NCBI RefSeq assembly: GCF_040655075.1
Contig: NZ_JBFAJC010000009.1
Coordinates: 1-64,000 of the forward strand
Length of the DNA stretch: 64,000 nt
Reading direction: 5' to 3'
DNA from: Actinoallomurus sp040655075
Lineage (GTDB): Bacteria; Actinomycetota; Actinomycetes; Streptosporangiales; Streptosporangiaceae
In this document: in pieces, positions 7,072-16,270 of the stretch
How the letters are laid out: each line of letters starts with the position of its first letter
Numbering within the stretch: position 1 is the first letter of the stretch
Program-made: the position numbers and the translations under genes
The notes under the pieces: generated by a model
Database searches by the model: none
The model's input: only the letters and a program-made list of their open reading frames with translations
What the model was told of the DNA's origin: nothing

Positions 7072-10000
7072 CTATCCGGCCGCCCGTGGGAGTATCCGTG
7101 GTGCGATGGCGGCGGCTGCCGTGCCGGCTGCCGAGGACGCGGCGACGGTTCCCCAGGCGATCGGGCCCAGCGGGGTGCAGCCGAAGAAGTGGCTGACGCC
7201 GGGTGTCTCCACGATGCCGACCAGCACCGCGGCGGAGGCGACACAGGTGACCAGGACGAGTGGGTTGCCTCGTCCGATGCTCAGGGTCTGGCCGAGCTGG
7301 GTGCTCACCAGTGCCGCCAGGCCCATGGTGTCGGCTCGGCGGGAGCGGCCGGTGACCCGGCCCGCGTACCAGGCGAGGCTCGCGCCGAGGGCGGTGGCGC
7401 CGCCGCGGGTGGCGAGGGTGCGTGCCAGGTCGGCTCCGGACAAGGTGACCGGACCGGCGGCGAGGATCCCGTCGCCGTGTCCGCTGGGCGAACGATCGTC
7501 GGTTCGGAGCGCGACGGCGAGGGCCGGCAGCATGTCGGTGAGCATGTTCACCAGCAGCAGTTGCCGGGTGTTGAGGGGTGCCCTGCCGCCGATCGCGGTG
7601 CCGAGGAGGGTGAAGGCGACCTCCCCGGCGTTACCGCCGACCAGGATCGACACTGCGTCGCGTACCCGGCTCCACAGTGCGCGTCCCTCGGCGAGGGCCT
7701 CGATGAGGCGGAGCGGATCCGGGTCGGTGAGCACCAGGTCGGCGGCGCCTCGCGCGGCCGTGGACGACCTGGTGGCCATGCCGATTCCGACATCGGCGAG
7801 CCGGATCGCCGCCGCGTCGTTCGCGCCGTCTCCGGTCATCGCCACGACGTGCCCGGCCTGCTGCAACGCCTGCACGATGCGGACCTTGTGCTCGGGTGAG
7901 ACCCGGGCGAACACGCTCGTGCGGCGCACCCGCTCGAGTCGCTGCTGTTCCGACAGCAGGTCGAGTTCGGCTCCGGTGAGTACCGCGTCGTCGTTGGGAA
8001 TGCCCAGCTGCCGGGCGACGGCCGTGGCGGTGGCCGGATGATCGCCGGTGATCAAGGTGATCCGGACGCCGGCCTTCGTGAGCCGCTCGATGGTCGCCGA
8101 CGCGGTGGGCCGCGGCAGATCGGCGATCGCGACGAATCCGAGCAGGGTCAGCTCCTGGGCGAGCGCGTCGAGGTCGCACGGCAGGGGTTCGTCACAGGGG
8201 TGGGTCTCGGCGACGGCGATGACCCGCAGCCCGTCCGCGGCGAGGCTTTCGACGCGGGCGGTGGCGGCCCGCAACCGGTCCGGCGTCAGCAGCCGGCCAC
8301 GGTGGTCGCGGGTGCAGCGGCTGAGGATCACCTCCGGCGCCCCTTTGACGGCCAGGACGAGGCCGGGGGAGTTCGTGCCGCACGACGCGGCGTATCCCCG
8401 GTTCGTCTCGAACGGCATCTCCCACGACAGCTGCCAGTCCTCATCCGGCCCGAGCCGCTCGCCGGCTCGCTCCACGATGGCCCGGTCGGTCGCATGGATG
8501 ATCACGTCTTCGGCCTTTGGGCAGGCGCGGGCGGCGGTGCGCAGCAGACGATGCCCCTGCTGGCCGTCCTCGCGCAGCTCCTGGTCGATGTCGGCCAGGC
8601 GAGCGAGTGTGAGTCTGCCTTCGGTGAGAGTGCCGGTCTTGTCGAAGCAGAAGGTGTCGACGCGCCCGAGTGCCTCAAGCGTCCGCGGTGACCGCACCAG
8701 GATCCCGTACTTGGACAGTCGCCGTGCCGCCGCCAGCTGGGACACCGTCGCGACCAGCGGCAGCCCTTCGGGAACGGCGGCGACCGCGATCGCGACGCCG
8801 GAGGCGATCGCCTGCCGGACCGGTACGTGATGGGCCAGCGACAGTGCGGTCACCGCGGCACCCGCGATTCCGGCGGTGGGCATGGTGACGCGAGTCAGTT
8901 CTCCCAAGCGTGCCTGCACACCGACCGGCTGGGTGCCATCGCCGGAAGCCGACGAGGCGGCGGCCGATGCGGCCCTGCCCGCCTCGGTGGCCGTACCGGC
9001 CGCGACGACCACTCCGCGTGCCCTGCCGGTGATGATCGTCGTGCCCTCGTACAGCATGCAGGACCGGTCCGCGAGATCGGCGCCGGGGGTCGCAGCGATG
9101 TCCTTGGGCACGGGCAGGGACTCACCGGTGAGGGTGGCCTCGTCGACCTCCAGGCATTCACACTCCAGCAGCCGCACATCCGCGGGGACGACGTCAGAGC
9201 CGTGCAGAGCGATGACGTCTCCGGGTTTGAGCCGATCGGCGGGCACGGACCGGACGGACCCGCCTTCGCCGATCAGCCGCGCGGGCAGCCGCTCACCGAG
9301 CAGCAGGGACCGCAAGGCGCGTTCGGCGCGGACCCGCTGCAGCCCGCCGATCACCGCGTTCCCCGCCATCACCCCGCCGACCAGCGCGGCGTCCACGCCC
9401 GATCCGACGATCGCCGAGGCCGCCGCCCCCAGCGCCAGTACCGGCGTCAACGGGTCTCGTAGCTCCCCGCTCACCGCATGGGCGAGCTGCGTCGTCAGTC
9501 CGCCGGGCCGCGCCTTCTCGCGATCGCGTTGCCCGTCCTCGACGCCGGGGGCGGCCTCGCTGAGCCGGTGGAGTACCTCCTCAGCGGTCATCTCGTGCCA
9601 GCGGCCTCGCGGTTCCGGTTCGGGTACGGGCGACCGGGCCAGCCGCCGAGCGCTGATCGCGCCGCTGAGAACGGCGACGCCCGCGGCGCTGTGGGCGGGG
9701 GCGAGCCCGGCTCGGGTGCGCCGCCGGCCCGATGCGGCCAGCAACGCTCCCAAGGCGCCACCGCCGACCGCGAGCCGGGCCGATCGTTGGCTGACCTCCC
9801 GTGCCACCTGGAGGCTCCGCAGCACCCGCCATGCCTGCTCCAGGCCCGAACCGCAGATGAGATCGGCGGACCAGCACACCCACGGCCCGGACAGCACGGC
9901 GACCCCGACATCCGCGGCGGCCAGGGCCCCGTCGTCGCGGTCGCTGATCACGAGCACGCACTGACCCTCCGCCTGCAGCCGGCGGACCTCGTCGGCGAGT

Positions 10001-11370
10001 TCCGTCCCGGCCGGAACCGTCTCATCCGCCCACGAGGCGAATTCGGCGGCGGCCGGATGCTCGGTCAAGAGCACCCGAAGTCCGCCGGTTCGCGCCGCCC
10101 CGATCAACGTGTCGGCCAGCGGATCCGGTTCACCGGCGCGGGCGAGCACCGTCGAGTCGATGACCACCGTCGAGACGCGGTCCAGGTGCCGGAGCGCGGA
10201 GGTGTTCATCGGCAGTGTCCCCGCCCGGCTCAGCTCGTGGCAGAGCATCGCGGCGAACCCCTCCCGGCCGGACCGGGCCGCCTTCGGCACCGTGGCGAGG
10301 AGCAGGTCCGCGGCCTTGCCGGCATCCCGGGTCCAGGCGAGCACGCCGCCCGCGGCGACCAGCGCGGCGATCGAGGACCGCTCGCCGGCATTCTCGATCG
10401 GGCCGGGCGGCAGCGGTATCGGGCGGGGCGGGCGTGGTGCGGCGGCCGGCGCGGACTGATACGCGCGCAGTTCCAGTGCCCGCCGCTCCCAGACCAGTCG
10501 CCGTGATCGCGCCTCCATCAGCCCCAGCACCCGCGCGGCCACGTCCACCGTCAGCGGGAACGGATCGGCGGTGGCGACGTAGGCAGCGGAATCGACGAGC
10601 TGGAACAGTAGGTCCGAGTGCGTCTTACCGAGCCGGTTCTCCAACGCGGCGCGCAACCGCGGCTGGGACTCGGCGAGCACGACAGGCAGCCGTATCGCCT
10701 GGTGGGGTAGCGCACGCAGGCTCAGCCGGCCCGCGGTGGCCAGCACGACTCCGGCCAGGCCGGAGGCGAGCGCCACGGTCGCCGAGTACTCCGCCGACGG
10801 GTCGCCGGGAATCTCCGGTTTCGAGCGTGAGAAGGGCTGTGCCTGCGCGCCGTGTTCCTCTTCGACCGCCTCGATGGTGCCGAGGACCGTATCGAGATCC
10901 ACGTGGTCCTTGTCGAAGGAGACGAGAACCTGCTGAGTGACGGTGTTGAGCTCGGCCCAGTGCACGCCCTTCAGCCGGCCGAGATCCTCGGTGATCTCAT
11001 CGCCGAGCACCTCCCCATCGGCCCCCGCCAGCCCGCGGACCTCCAGATGAGCCTCACCGTCACCGCACCACATGCGCCGCCGAAACCGTTGCCGCCCCAC
11101 GTCGCGTAGCTCTCCGGCCGCCACGACGAAGATCTCCCCGGCGCGCAGCCTCATCTCACCGGCCGCGGCGGGCACCTGCCACACCCCGCCCGTACCGGGC
11201 CGCATCGTCGAGACGACCCGGGACACGGCACGGCGACCCGTACCCGCCCCGCGGCCGGTCCAGCGGGCAGCACGCCCGGCCACGCATCCGGTGACCGCGA
11301 CACCGCCGGCGGCCAGTTTCAGCGACCGTCCCGCGGCCGCCATCGCCGAACTCCCGAGAGAACCGATCAC
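7072..11370 (-). CDS. very large CtpI-like cation-translocating P-type ATPase
   Basis: A 1432-residue membrane pump. The C-terminal half is a complete P-type ATPase: TGES near 746, the phosphorylation site DKTGTL at Asp910, a KGAPEVIL nucleotide-binding segment, TGDGAND near 1177-1183, and transmembrane helices after it. The N-terminal half is unusual: an HMA-like stretch (about 110-175) without metal-binding cysteines, then a second ATPase-like region in which the DKTG site is replaced by IDSTVL (near residue 400) and the hinge by a degenerate DVGVAVLSG. This layout is that of mycobacterial CtpI-type pumps. The ion cannot be predicted. GTG 11370 is the longest start; ATG 11343 with GGGAG 8 nt upstream is equally good. 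Confidence 0.87.
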   Translation of the reverse strand: MIGSLGSSAMAAAGRSLKLAAGGVAVTGCVAGRAARWTGRGAGTGRRAVSRVVSTMRPGTGGVWQVPAAAGEMRLRAGEIFVVAAGELRDVGRQRFRRRMWCGDGEAHLEVRGLAGADGEVLGDEITEDLGRLKGVHWAELNTVTQQVLVSFDKDHVDLDTVLGTIEAVEEEHGAQAQPFSRSKPEIPGDPSAEYSATVALASGLAGVVLATAGRLSLRALPHQAIRLPVVLAESQPRLRAALENRLGKTHSDLLFQLVDSAAYVATADPFPLTVDVAARVLGLMEARSRRLVWERRALELRAYQSAPAAAPRPPRPIPLPPGPIENAGERSSIAALVAAGGVLAWTRDAGKAADLLLATVPKAARSGREGFAAMLCHELSRAGTLPMNTSALRHLDRVSTVVIDSTVLARAGEPDPLADTLIGAARTGGLRVLLTEHPAAAEFASWADETVPAGTELADEVRRLQAEGQCVLVISDRDDGALAAADVGVAVLSGPWVCWSADLICGSGLEQAWRVLRSLQVAREVSQRSARLAVGGGALGALLAASGRRRTRAGLAPAHSAAGVAVLSGAISARRLARSPVPEPEPRGRWHEMTAEEVLHRLSEAAPGVEDGQRDREKARPGGLTTQLAHAVSGELRDPLTPVLALGAAASAIVGSGVDAALVGGVMAGNAVIGGLQRVRAERALRSLLLGERLPARLIGEGGSVRSVPADRLKPGDVIALHGSDVVPADVRLLECECLEVDEATLTGESLPVPKDIAATPGADLADRSCMLYEGTTIITGRARGVVVAAGTATEAGRAASAAASSASGDGTQPVGVQARLGELTRVTMPTAGIAGAAVTALSLAHHVPVRQAIASGVAIAVAAVPEGLPLVATVSQLAAARRLSKYGILVRSPRTLEALGRVDTFCFDKTGTLTEGRLTLARLADIDQELREDGQQGHRLLRTAARACPKAEDVIIHATDRAIVERAGERLGPDEDWQLSWEMPFETNRGYAASCGTNSPGLVLAVKGAPEVILSRCTRDHRGRLLTPDRLRAATARVESLAADGLRVIAVAETHPCDEPLPCDLDALAQELTLLGFVAIADLPRPTASATIERLTKAGVRITLITGDHPATATAVARQLGIPNDDAVLTGAELDLLSEQQRLERVRRTSVFARVSPEHKVRIVQALQQAGHVVAMTGDGANDAAAIRLADVGIGMATRSSTAARGAADLVLTDPDPLRLIEALAEGRALWSRVRDAVSILVGGNAGEVAFTLLGTAIGGRAPLNTRQLLLVNMLTDMLPALAVALRTDDRSPSGHGDGILAAGPVTLSGADLARTLATRGGATALGASLAWYAGRVTGRSRRADTMGLAALVSTQLGQTLSIGRGNPLVLVTCVASAAVLVGIVETPGVSHFFGCTPLGPIAWGTVAASSAAGTAAAAIAPRILPRAAG

Positions 11371-11598
11371 GCCCCACCCACCCCGCCACCATGCCGTTGA
11401 CCAGGCAATACTTCCCCAGCCCAGGTGGGATAGTCCCCACGCCGGGCAAGGAGATCGTTAACGCGAGCAACAGCGATCGATGTAGCTTTCACGGTCATCG
11501 ACGGCCGGCCGGTCACGCATTCGCGGGTGTCGACGCAGGCCAGAGCGGTTCGATCACCGAGCCGCAGGGGCCGGCCGCCCGCGCGGCCGGCCGTCTGA
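11371..11598. other. intergenic region between P-type ATPase and xylanase remnant
   Basis: The two flanking genes diverge here. No coding frame with recognisable similarity is seen. GC-rich inverted segments around 11571-11594 (GGCCGGCCGCCCGCGCGGCCGG) can fold but have no T-tract. The xylanase promoter begins at the right edge. A promoter for the ATPase is expected here but was not identified. Confidence 0.4.
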
Positions 11599-11645
11599 TT
11601 GATCGCGTTTCGCCGGTCGTCCTACTGTCGTCGGAAACGCTCCCA
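11599..11645 (+). promoter_or_regulatory. sigma70-type promoter with LacI/CebR-like operator
   Basis: TTGATC (11599-11604) and TACTGT (11623-11628) are separated by 18 bp, a good housekeeping-type promoter for an actinomycete. Immediately downstream, at about +4 to +17, CGGAAACGCTCCCA (11632-11645) resembles LacI-family operators. Its right half, CGCTCCCA, equals half of the TGGGAGCGCTCCCA site bound by CebR-type sugar repressors. It lies 71 bp before the start of the truncated GH10 xylanase, as expected for a sugar-repressed glycoside hydrolase. Confidence 0.5.
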
Positions 11646-11715
11646 CCGCGTGAGTAAGGGGGCGCGCGCTCCGCGCGTGCCACGCCGCTTCGTCTCCAGG
11701 TGAGGAGCAGGATCA

Positions 11716-12090
11716 GTGATCAAGATCCCCCGCACGCCCCGTCGGCGCACGACCCGCTCGGCCCTGCCGTCCGCCGTGACGGCGGTCGTCGCCGCGAACG
11801 CCGCGAGCACGCTGAAGTCCGCCGCCGCGCTGAAGGGCAAGACGTTCGGTGCCGCCGTCGCCAACTACCACCTCGGCGAGTCCCAGTACGCGAGCACCCT
11901 CGACGCCGAGTTCTCCGGCGTGACGCCGGAGAACGAGATGAAGTGGGACACGACGGAGCCGTCGCGCGGGTCCTTCAACTTCGGCGCGGCGGACTCGATC
12001 GTCGCGCACGCGCAGAGCCACGGCATGAAGATCCGCGGCCACACGCTGGTGTGGCACAACCAGCTTCCGGGCTGGGTGAGCGGCATCTCC
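11716..12090 (+). pseudogene. GH10 endo-1,4-beta-xylanase, 3'-truncated remnant
   Basis: The first 125 codons are clearly the start of a secreted GH10 xylanase: FGAAVANYHL, EFSGVTPENEMKWD, FNFGAADSIV, and RGHTLVWHNQLPGWVSG, the beta-3 segment of the TIM barrel. After LPGWVSG (about 12087) the match stops abruptly. The frame then runs through unrelated sequence to a stop at 12291. The acid/base and nucleophile glutamates, about 180 further residues of the barrel and any binding module are missing, so the product cannot be active. The N-terminal export signal also looks eroded. The promoter and operator upstream are still recognisable, pointing to a fairly recent deletion. Confidence 0.85.
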
Positions 12091-12144
12091 CTATTACTCG
12101 GTCATCTCCGCCTTCGGCGGCTGATCAGCGCCACGCCGAGGCAG

Positions 12145-12205
12145 TACGGAATGCTCGGTGACCGGGGGAGCGGACCGGCTCCGACCGTTCACCGAGCGTT
12201 CCGTA
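12145..12205 (-). terminator. long imperfect hairpin after the NCS1 permease gene
   Basis: Arms 12145-12165 and 12185-12205 (TACGGAATGCTCGGTGACCGG against its complement) pair over 21 bp with two mismatches. The 19-nt loop itself contains a smaller GAGC/GCTC pairing. It begins about 11 bp after the permease stop on the minus strand and ends at the xylanase break. No U-tract follows, so it is either a GC-type terminator or an inverted repeat left by a mobile element. Confidence 0.5.
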
Positions 12206-12215
12206 TGACGGGGGA

Positions 12216-13769
12216 CTACGCCGGCGCGCCCTCCGGGGCCGGGTCGGCGATCCGGCGGGTGGCCGGGAACAGGCGGGTCAGCAGAATGTAAAGGACGAAC
12301 GCCGAGCCGAGGCCGACGGCCCAGCCGTAGTCGGCGAGTGGCTTGAGCACCGGGATCAGGCCGTCGGCGGGGAACGGGCCGGTGCCGGGGGCGGAGTACG
12401 AGCCGCCGATCGCCAGGACGCCGCCGACCGCGAAGGCGGCGATGGCCCGCCAGTTCCAGCCCCCGTCGTACCAGTAGCGGCCCTCCGCCCGGTACAGGTC
12501 GGGCAGGTCCAGCCGGGTGCGGCGGAGCACCCAGTAGTCGGCGATGAGGATTCCGGCCACGGTGCCGAGCAGGCCGCCGACCGTGCCGAGCCAGGTGAAG
12601 ATGTACGCCTGCGGGCTGGCCAGCAGCTTCCACGGGAAGATGACGACGCCGACGACGGCGGTGATCAGGGCGCCGGTGCGGAAGGTGACGTGACGCGGCG
12701 CGATGTTGGACAGGTCGAACGCCGGCGAGACGACGTTGGCCGCGATGTTCACCGAGAGGGTCGCGATGAGCACGGTGACCAGCGCGTACAGGATGCCCGC
12801 CCAGTTGTTGAGCTTGGCGGTGAGCTCGATCGGGTCCCAGATCGCCTTGCCGTACACCGCCTGCGAGCCGGAGGTCACCAGTACCGACAGCAGCGCGAAC
12901 GCGGTCATCGTGGTCGGCAGGCCGAGCGCCTGGCCCCAGAACTGCGCGCGCTGGTTCGCGCCGTACCGAGTGAAGTCGGGGATGTTCAGCGACAGGGTCG
13001 ACCAGAAGCCGATCATGCCCATGAGAGCCGGGAAGAAGACCTTCCAGAAGCCCGAGCCCCACCCGAGTTTCGACGGCTGGTCGATGATCGGGCCGAACCC
13101 GCCGGCCTTGACGCTCATCCAGATCAGCAGCGCGATCGCGCCGACGATGACGAACGGCGCCGCCCAGTTCTCGAAGCGGCGCAGCGTCTCCATGCCGCGC
13201 ACGATGATCGCGATCTGCAGTACCCAGAACAGCGCGAAGGACAGCCACTGCGTCCAGGGATAGCCGCCGACGTGGGCGGCGCCGGTCCACCAGTCGCCGA
13301 GGAGCTTCCCGGCGAGCAGGAAGATGCCGGACCCGCCGATCCAGGTCTGGATGCCGAACCACGCGCAGGCGACGGCGGCGCGGACCAGCGCGGGCAGGTT
13401 CGCGCCCCGGACCCCGAACGAGGCGCGCGCGAAGACCGGGAACGGGATGCCGTAGCGCGGCCCGGCGTGGCCGGTGAGCAGCATCGGCACGAGGACGATG
13501 ACGTTCGCGAGGGCGATCGTGAAGACCGCCTGTTTCCAGTCCATGCCGAGCGCGACGAGGCTGGAGGCGAGCGTCCAGGAGGCGAGGTTGTGGGCCATGC
13601 CGACCCACAGCGCGGTGAAGTTGTAGGTCGTCCACCGCCGCTTGGCGATGGGGACGGGCAGCAGGTCCTCATTGGCGTACGGGCCGGTGGGCGCGGCCGC
13701 GCCGGACGGGAGTTCGACGCGGCCACCGGAGACGGCGGGTTCGGCGGGCGAGGGCGAGGTGGCGGTCAT
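12216..13769 (-). CDS. NCS1 family nucleobase/hydantoin:cation symporter
   Basis: A 517-residue membrane protein of about 12 helices in the NCS1 family (hydantoin, allantoin, uracil and related permeases). The motif WFGIQTW puts Trp137 and Gln141 at the places of Mhp1 Trp117 and Gln121, which contact hydantoin. GFWSTLSLNIPDFTRY gives Trp256, matching Mhp1 Trp220. These support import of a hydantoin- or pyrimidine-like ring. The gene is the last of a minus-strand operon with an oxidoreductase, a dihydropyrimidinase and a beta-ureidopropionase, which fits a substrate such as uracil, thymine, dihydropyrimidine or hydantoin. The start at 13769 has GAGGAGT upstream. Confidence 0.88.
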   Translation of the reverse strand: MTATSPSPAEPAVSGGRVELPSGAAAPTGPYANEDLLPVPIAKRRWTTYNFTALWVGMAHNLASWTLASSLVALGMDWKQAVFTIALANVIVLVPMLLTGHAGPRYGIPFPVFARASFGVRGANLPALVRAAVACAWFGIQTWIGGSGIFLLAGKLLGDWWTGAAHVGGYPWTQWLSFALFWVLQIAIIVRGMETLRRFENWAAPFVIVGAIALLIWMSVKAGGFGPIIDQPSKLGWGSGFWKVFFPALMGMIGFWSTLSLNIPDFTRYGANQRAQFWGQALGLPTTMTAFALLSVLVTSGSQAVYGKAIWDPIELTAKLNNWAGILYALVTVLIATLSVNIAANVVSPAFDLSNIAPRHVTFRTGALITAVVGVVIFPWKLLASPQAYIFTWLGTVGGLLGTVAGILIADYWVLRRTRLDLPDLYRAEGRYWYDGGWNWRAIAAFAVGGVLAIGGSYSAPGTGPFPADGLIPVLKPLADYGWAVGLGSAFVLYILLTRLFPATRRIADPAPEGAPA

Positions 13770-13799
13770 GGGCGACTCCTCGGGAGGGGCTGGAAAGAG

Positions 13800-14819
13800 T
13801 CAGCCGGTCAGCGCGGGGATGATCGTCTTTCCGTAGGCGTCGATGGTCGATTCCTTGGCGTCGTGCATGTCGTAGACGGCGAACTGGTCGACGCCGAGAT
13901 CCCGCAGGGCCGCGAGCTTGGCGATGTGGGTCTCGGCCGGGCCGATCAGGCAGAACCGGTCGACGATCTCGTCCGGGACGAACGCGGTGTCCGGGTTGCC
14001 GGAGCGGCCATGGTGCGCGTAGTCGTAGCCCTGCCGGGCCTTGATGTAGTCGGTGAGCTCGGTGGGCACGAGCGAGGACGACTCGCCGTACCTGCTCACC
14101 AGGTCGGCGACGTGGTTGCCGACCATGCCGCCGAACCAGCGGCACTGCTCGCGGGCGTGCGCCAGAGCCTCAGGCGCGTCGTCCTCGGTGACGTACGCGG
14201 GCGCGGCGACGCAGATGGTGACCTCGCCGGGGTCGCGGCCGGCGGCGACCGCGGCGTCCCGGACGGCCTTGACCATCCACTCGGTGAGGTAGGCGTCGGC
14301 GAGCTGGAGGATGAAGCCGTCGGCCTTCGCACCGGTCAGGGCCAGGGCCTTCGGCCCGTACGCCGCCATCCAGACCGGCAGCCGGGACCCCTCCTGCACC
14401 CACGGGATGCGGATGGCGGTGCCGTCGACCTCCGCCGTACGCCCCTCCGCGAGGTCGCGGATGACGTGCATGGCCTCGTCGAGGACGGCGAGGGTGTTCG
14501 GTCGGCGGCCCGCCACGCGCATCGCGGAGTCGCCCCGTCCGATGCCGCAGATGGTCCGGTCGCCGAACATCGAGTTGAGGGTGGCGAACGTCGAGGCGGT
14601 CACCTCCCACGTCCGGGTGCCGGGGTTCGTGACCATGGGGCCCATGATCAGGCGCTCGGTCTGCGCCAGGATCTGGCTGTAGATCACGAACGGCTCCTGC
14701 CACAGCACGGCCGAGTCGAAGGTCCAGCCGTGGGTGAAGCCGGCCCGCTCGGCGCGGCGCATCAGCTCGATCACGGCCGACGCGGGCGGATCGGCCTGTA
14801 GGACGAGTCCGAAGTCCAT
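13800..14819 (-). CDS. LLM class (probably F420-dependent) oxidoreductase in pyrimidine operon
   Basis: A 339-residue luciferase-like TIM-barrel protein, starting MDFGLVLQADPPAS and carrying the GIGRGDSAMR and WMAAYGPKAL segments of F420/FMN-dependent LLM enzymes. It resembles the TIGR03842-type group, recalled from memory. It sits between a dihydropyrimidinase gene and an NCS1 permease gene, with 14 bp and 30 bp gaps. No PreT/PreA-type dihydropyrimidine dehydrogenase is present, so this protein could provide the first reductive step (uracil to dihydrouracil) using F420H2 or FMN. That role is an inference from context. Alternatively it may oxidise a hydantoin-type substrate. Confidence 0.82.
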   Translation of the reverse strand: MDFGLVLQADPPASAVIELMRRAERAGFTHGWTFDSAVLWQEPFVIYSQILAQTERLIMGPMVTNPGTRTWEVTASTFATLNSMFGDRTICGIGRGDSAMRVAGRRPNTLAVLDEAMHVIRDLAEGRTAEVDGTAIRIPWVQEGSRLPVWMAAYGPKALALTGAKADGFILQLADAYLTEWMVKAVRDAAVAAGRDPGEVTICVAAPAYVTEDDAPEALAHAREQCRWFGGMVGNHVADLVSRYGESSSLVPTELTDYIKARQGYDYAHHGRSGNPDTAFVPDEIVDRFCLIGPAETHIAKLAALRDLGVDQFAVYDMHDAKESTIDAYGKTIIPALTG

Positions 14820-14833
14820 GTCACGCGCCTTTC

Positions 14834-16240
14834 TCAGCCGAGGTACTGGCAGGTCTCGCGGGCGGTGAACCGGCCGTGGCCGGCCCGGCCGGCGTAGGAG
14901 CGGTCGTCGATGACGACCTCGCCGCGCGACAGGACGGTCTGGACCCGGCCGCTGACGGTCCGCCCCTCGTACGCCGAGTAGTCGACGTTCATGTGGTGGG
15001 TCTCGGCGGACATCACCTGGGTCACGCCCGGGTCGTAGATCACGATGTCGGCGTCCGCGCCGGGCGCGATCGTGCCCTTGCGGGGATACAGGCCGAACAT
15101 CCGGGCCGGGGTCGCGCAGGCGATCTCGATCCAGCGGCGCCGGGAGATGTGGCCGTCGACGACCGCCTGGTGGAGCAGGTCCATGCGGTTCTCGACTCCC
15201 GGCAGGCCGTTCGGGATCTTCGAGAAGTCGCCCAGGCCGAGCTCCTTCTGGCCCTTGAAGCAGAAGGGGCAGTGGTCGGTGGAGACCACCTGCAGGTCGT
15301 TGGTGCGCAGGCCGCGCCAGAGGTACGCCTGGTGCTCCTCGGGCCGCAGCGGCGTGGAGCAGACGTACTTCGCGCCCTCGAAGTCCGGCTCGGCAAGGTT
15401 GTCGGTGGACAGGAAGAGGTACTGCGGGCAGGTCTCGCCGAAGACGGGCAGGCCCATGTCGCGGGCCTGGGCGAGTTCGGCGACGGCCTCCATCGCCGAG
15501 ACGTGCACGACGTACAGCGGCGCCCCGGCCACCCGGGCGAGCTGGATCGCGCGGTGCGTGGCCTCGGCCTCCAGCAGCGCGTGGCGGACCTCGCCGTGGT
15601 AGCGCGGGTCGGTGCGCCCGGCGGCGAGGGCCTGCTCGACCAGCACGTCGATCGCGATGCCGTTCTCGGCATGCATCATGATCAGCCCGCCGTTCCCGGC
15701 GGAGCGCTGCATGGCGCGCAGGATCCGGCCGTCGTCGCTGTAGAAGACGCCCGGGTAGGCCATGAACAGCTTGAAACTGGTGACGCCCTCGTCGACCAGG
15801 CCGTCCATCTCCTTCAGGGTGTCCTCGTTGACGTCGGAGAGGATCATGTGGAAGGCGTAGTCGATCGCGCACTGCCCGTCGGCCTTGGCGTGCCAGGCGT
15901 CCAGCCCGCTGCGCAGCGACTCCCCGACGCTCTGCACGGCGAAGTCGACGATCGTCGTCGTGCCGCCCCACGCGGCCGCGCGGGTGCCCGTCTCGAACGT
16001 GTCGGAGGCGGACGTCCCGCCGAACGGGAGCTCCATGTGGGTGTGGGCGTCGACGCCGCCCGGGATCACGTACTTGCCGGCGGCGTCGATGACGCGGTCG
16101 GCGGACTCCGCCCAGCGCCGCGCGACCTCGCTGTCGCGGGCCGCGAGCGCGGTGACCCGGCCGGACTCGATGAGGATGTCGGCGTTCGTCTCGTCGGCGG
16201 CGGTGATGACCAGTCCGCCGCGGATCACGGTGGTCCCCAT
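14834..16240 (-). CDS. hydA: dihydropyrimidinase / D-hydantoinase
   Basis: A 468-residue cyclic amidohydrolase that opens dihydropyrimidine or 5-substituted hydantoin rings to N-carbamoyl amino acids. All binuclear-metal ligands can be placed: His66 and His68 (GGVDAHTHME), the carbamylated Lys157 (SFKLFMAYPG), His190 (HAENG), His246 (HVSAM) and Asp322 (STDHCPF). The length is normal for the family. It lies between the LLM oxidoreductase and the beta-ureidopropionase genes, so its product would pass directly to the latter. The start ATG 16240 (MGTTVIRGG) follows GAGGGAGGTAG. Confidence 0.93.
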   Translation of the reverse strand: MGTTVIRGGLVITAADETNADILIESGRVTALAARDSEVARRWAESADRVIDAAGKYVIPGGVDAHTHMELPFGGTSASDTFETGTRAAAWGGTTTIVDFAVQSVGESLRSGLDAWHAKADGQCAIDYAFHMILSDVNEDTLKEMDGLVDEGVTSFKLFMAYPGVFYSDDGRILRAMQRSAGNGGLIMMHAENGIAIDVLVEQALAAGRTDPRYHGEVRHALLEAEATHRAIQLARVAGAPLYVVHVSAMEAVAELAQARDMGLPVFGETCPQYLFLSTDNLAEPDFEGAKYVCSTPLRPEEHQAYLWRGLRTNDLQVVSTDHCPFCFKGQKELGLGDFSKIPNGLPGVENRMDLLHQAVVDGHISRRRWIEIACATPARMFGLYPRKGTIAPGADADIVIYDPGVTQVMSAETHHMNVDYSAYEGRTVSGRVQTVLSRGEVVIDDRSYAGRAGHGRFTARETCQYLG

Positions 16241-16270
16241 GCGGCTACCTCCCTCGGTCGGCTCTGCCGG

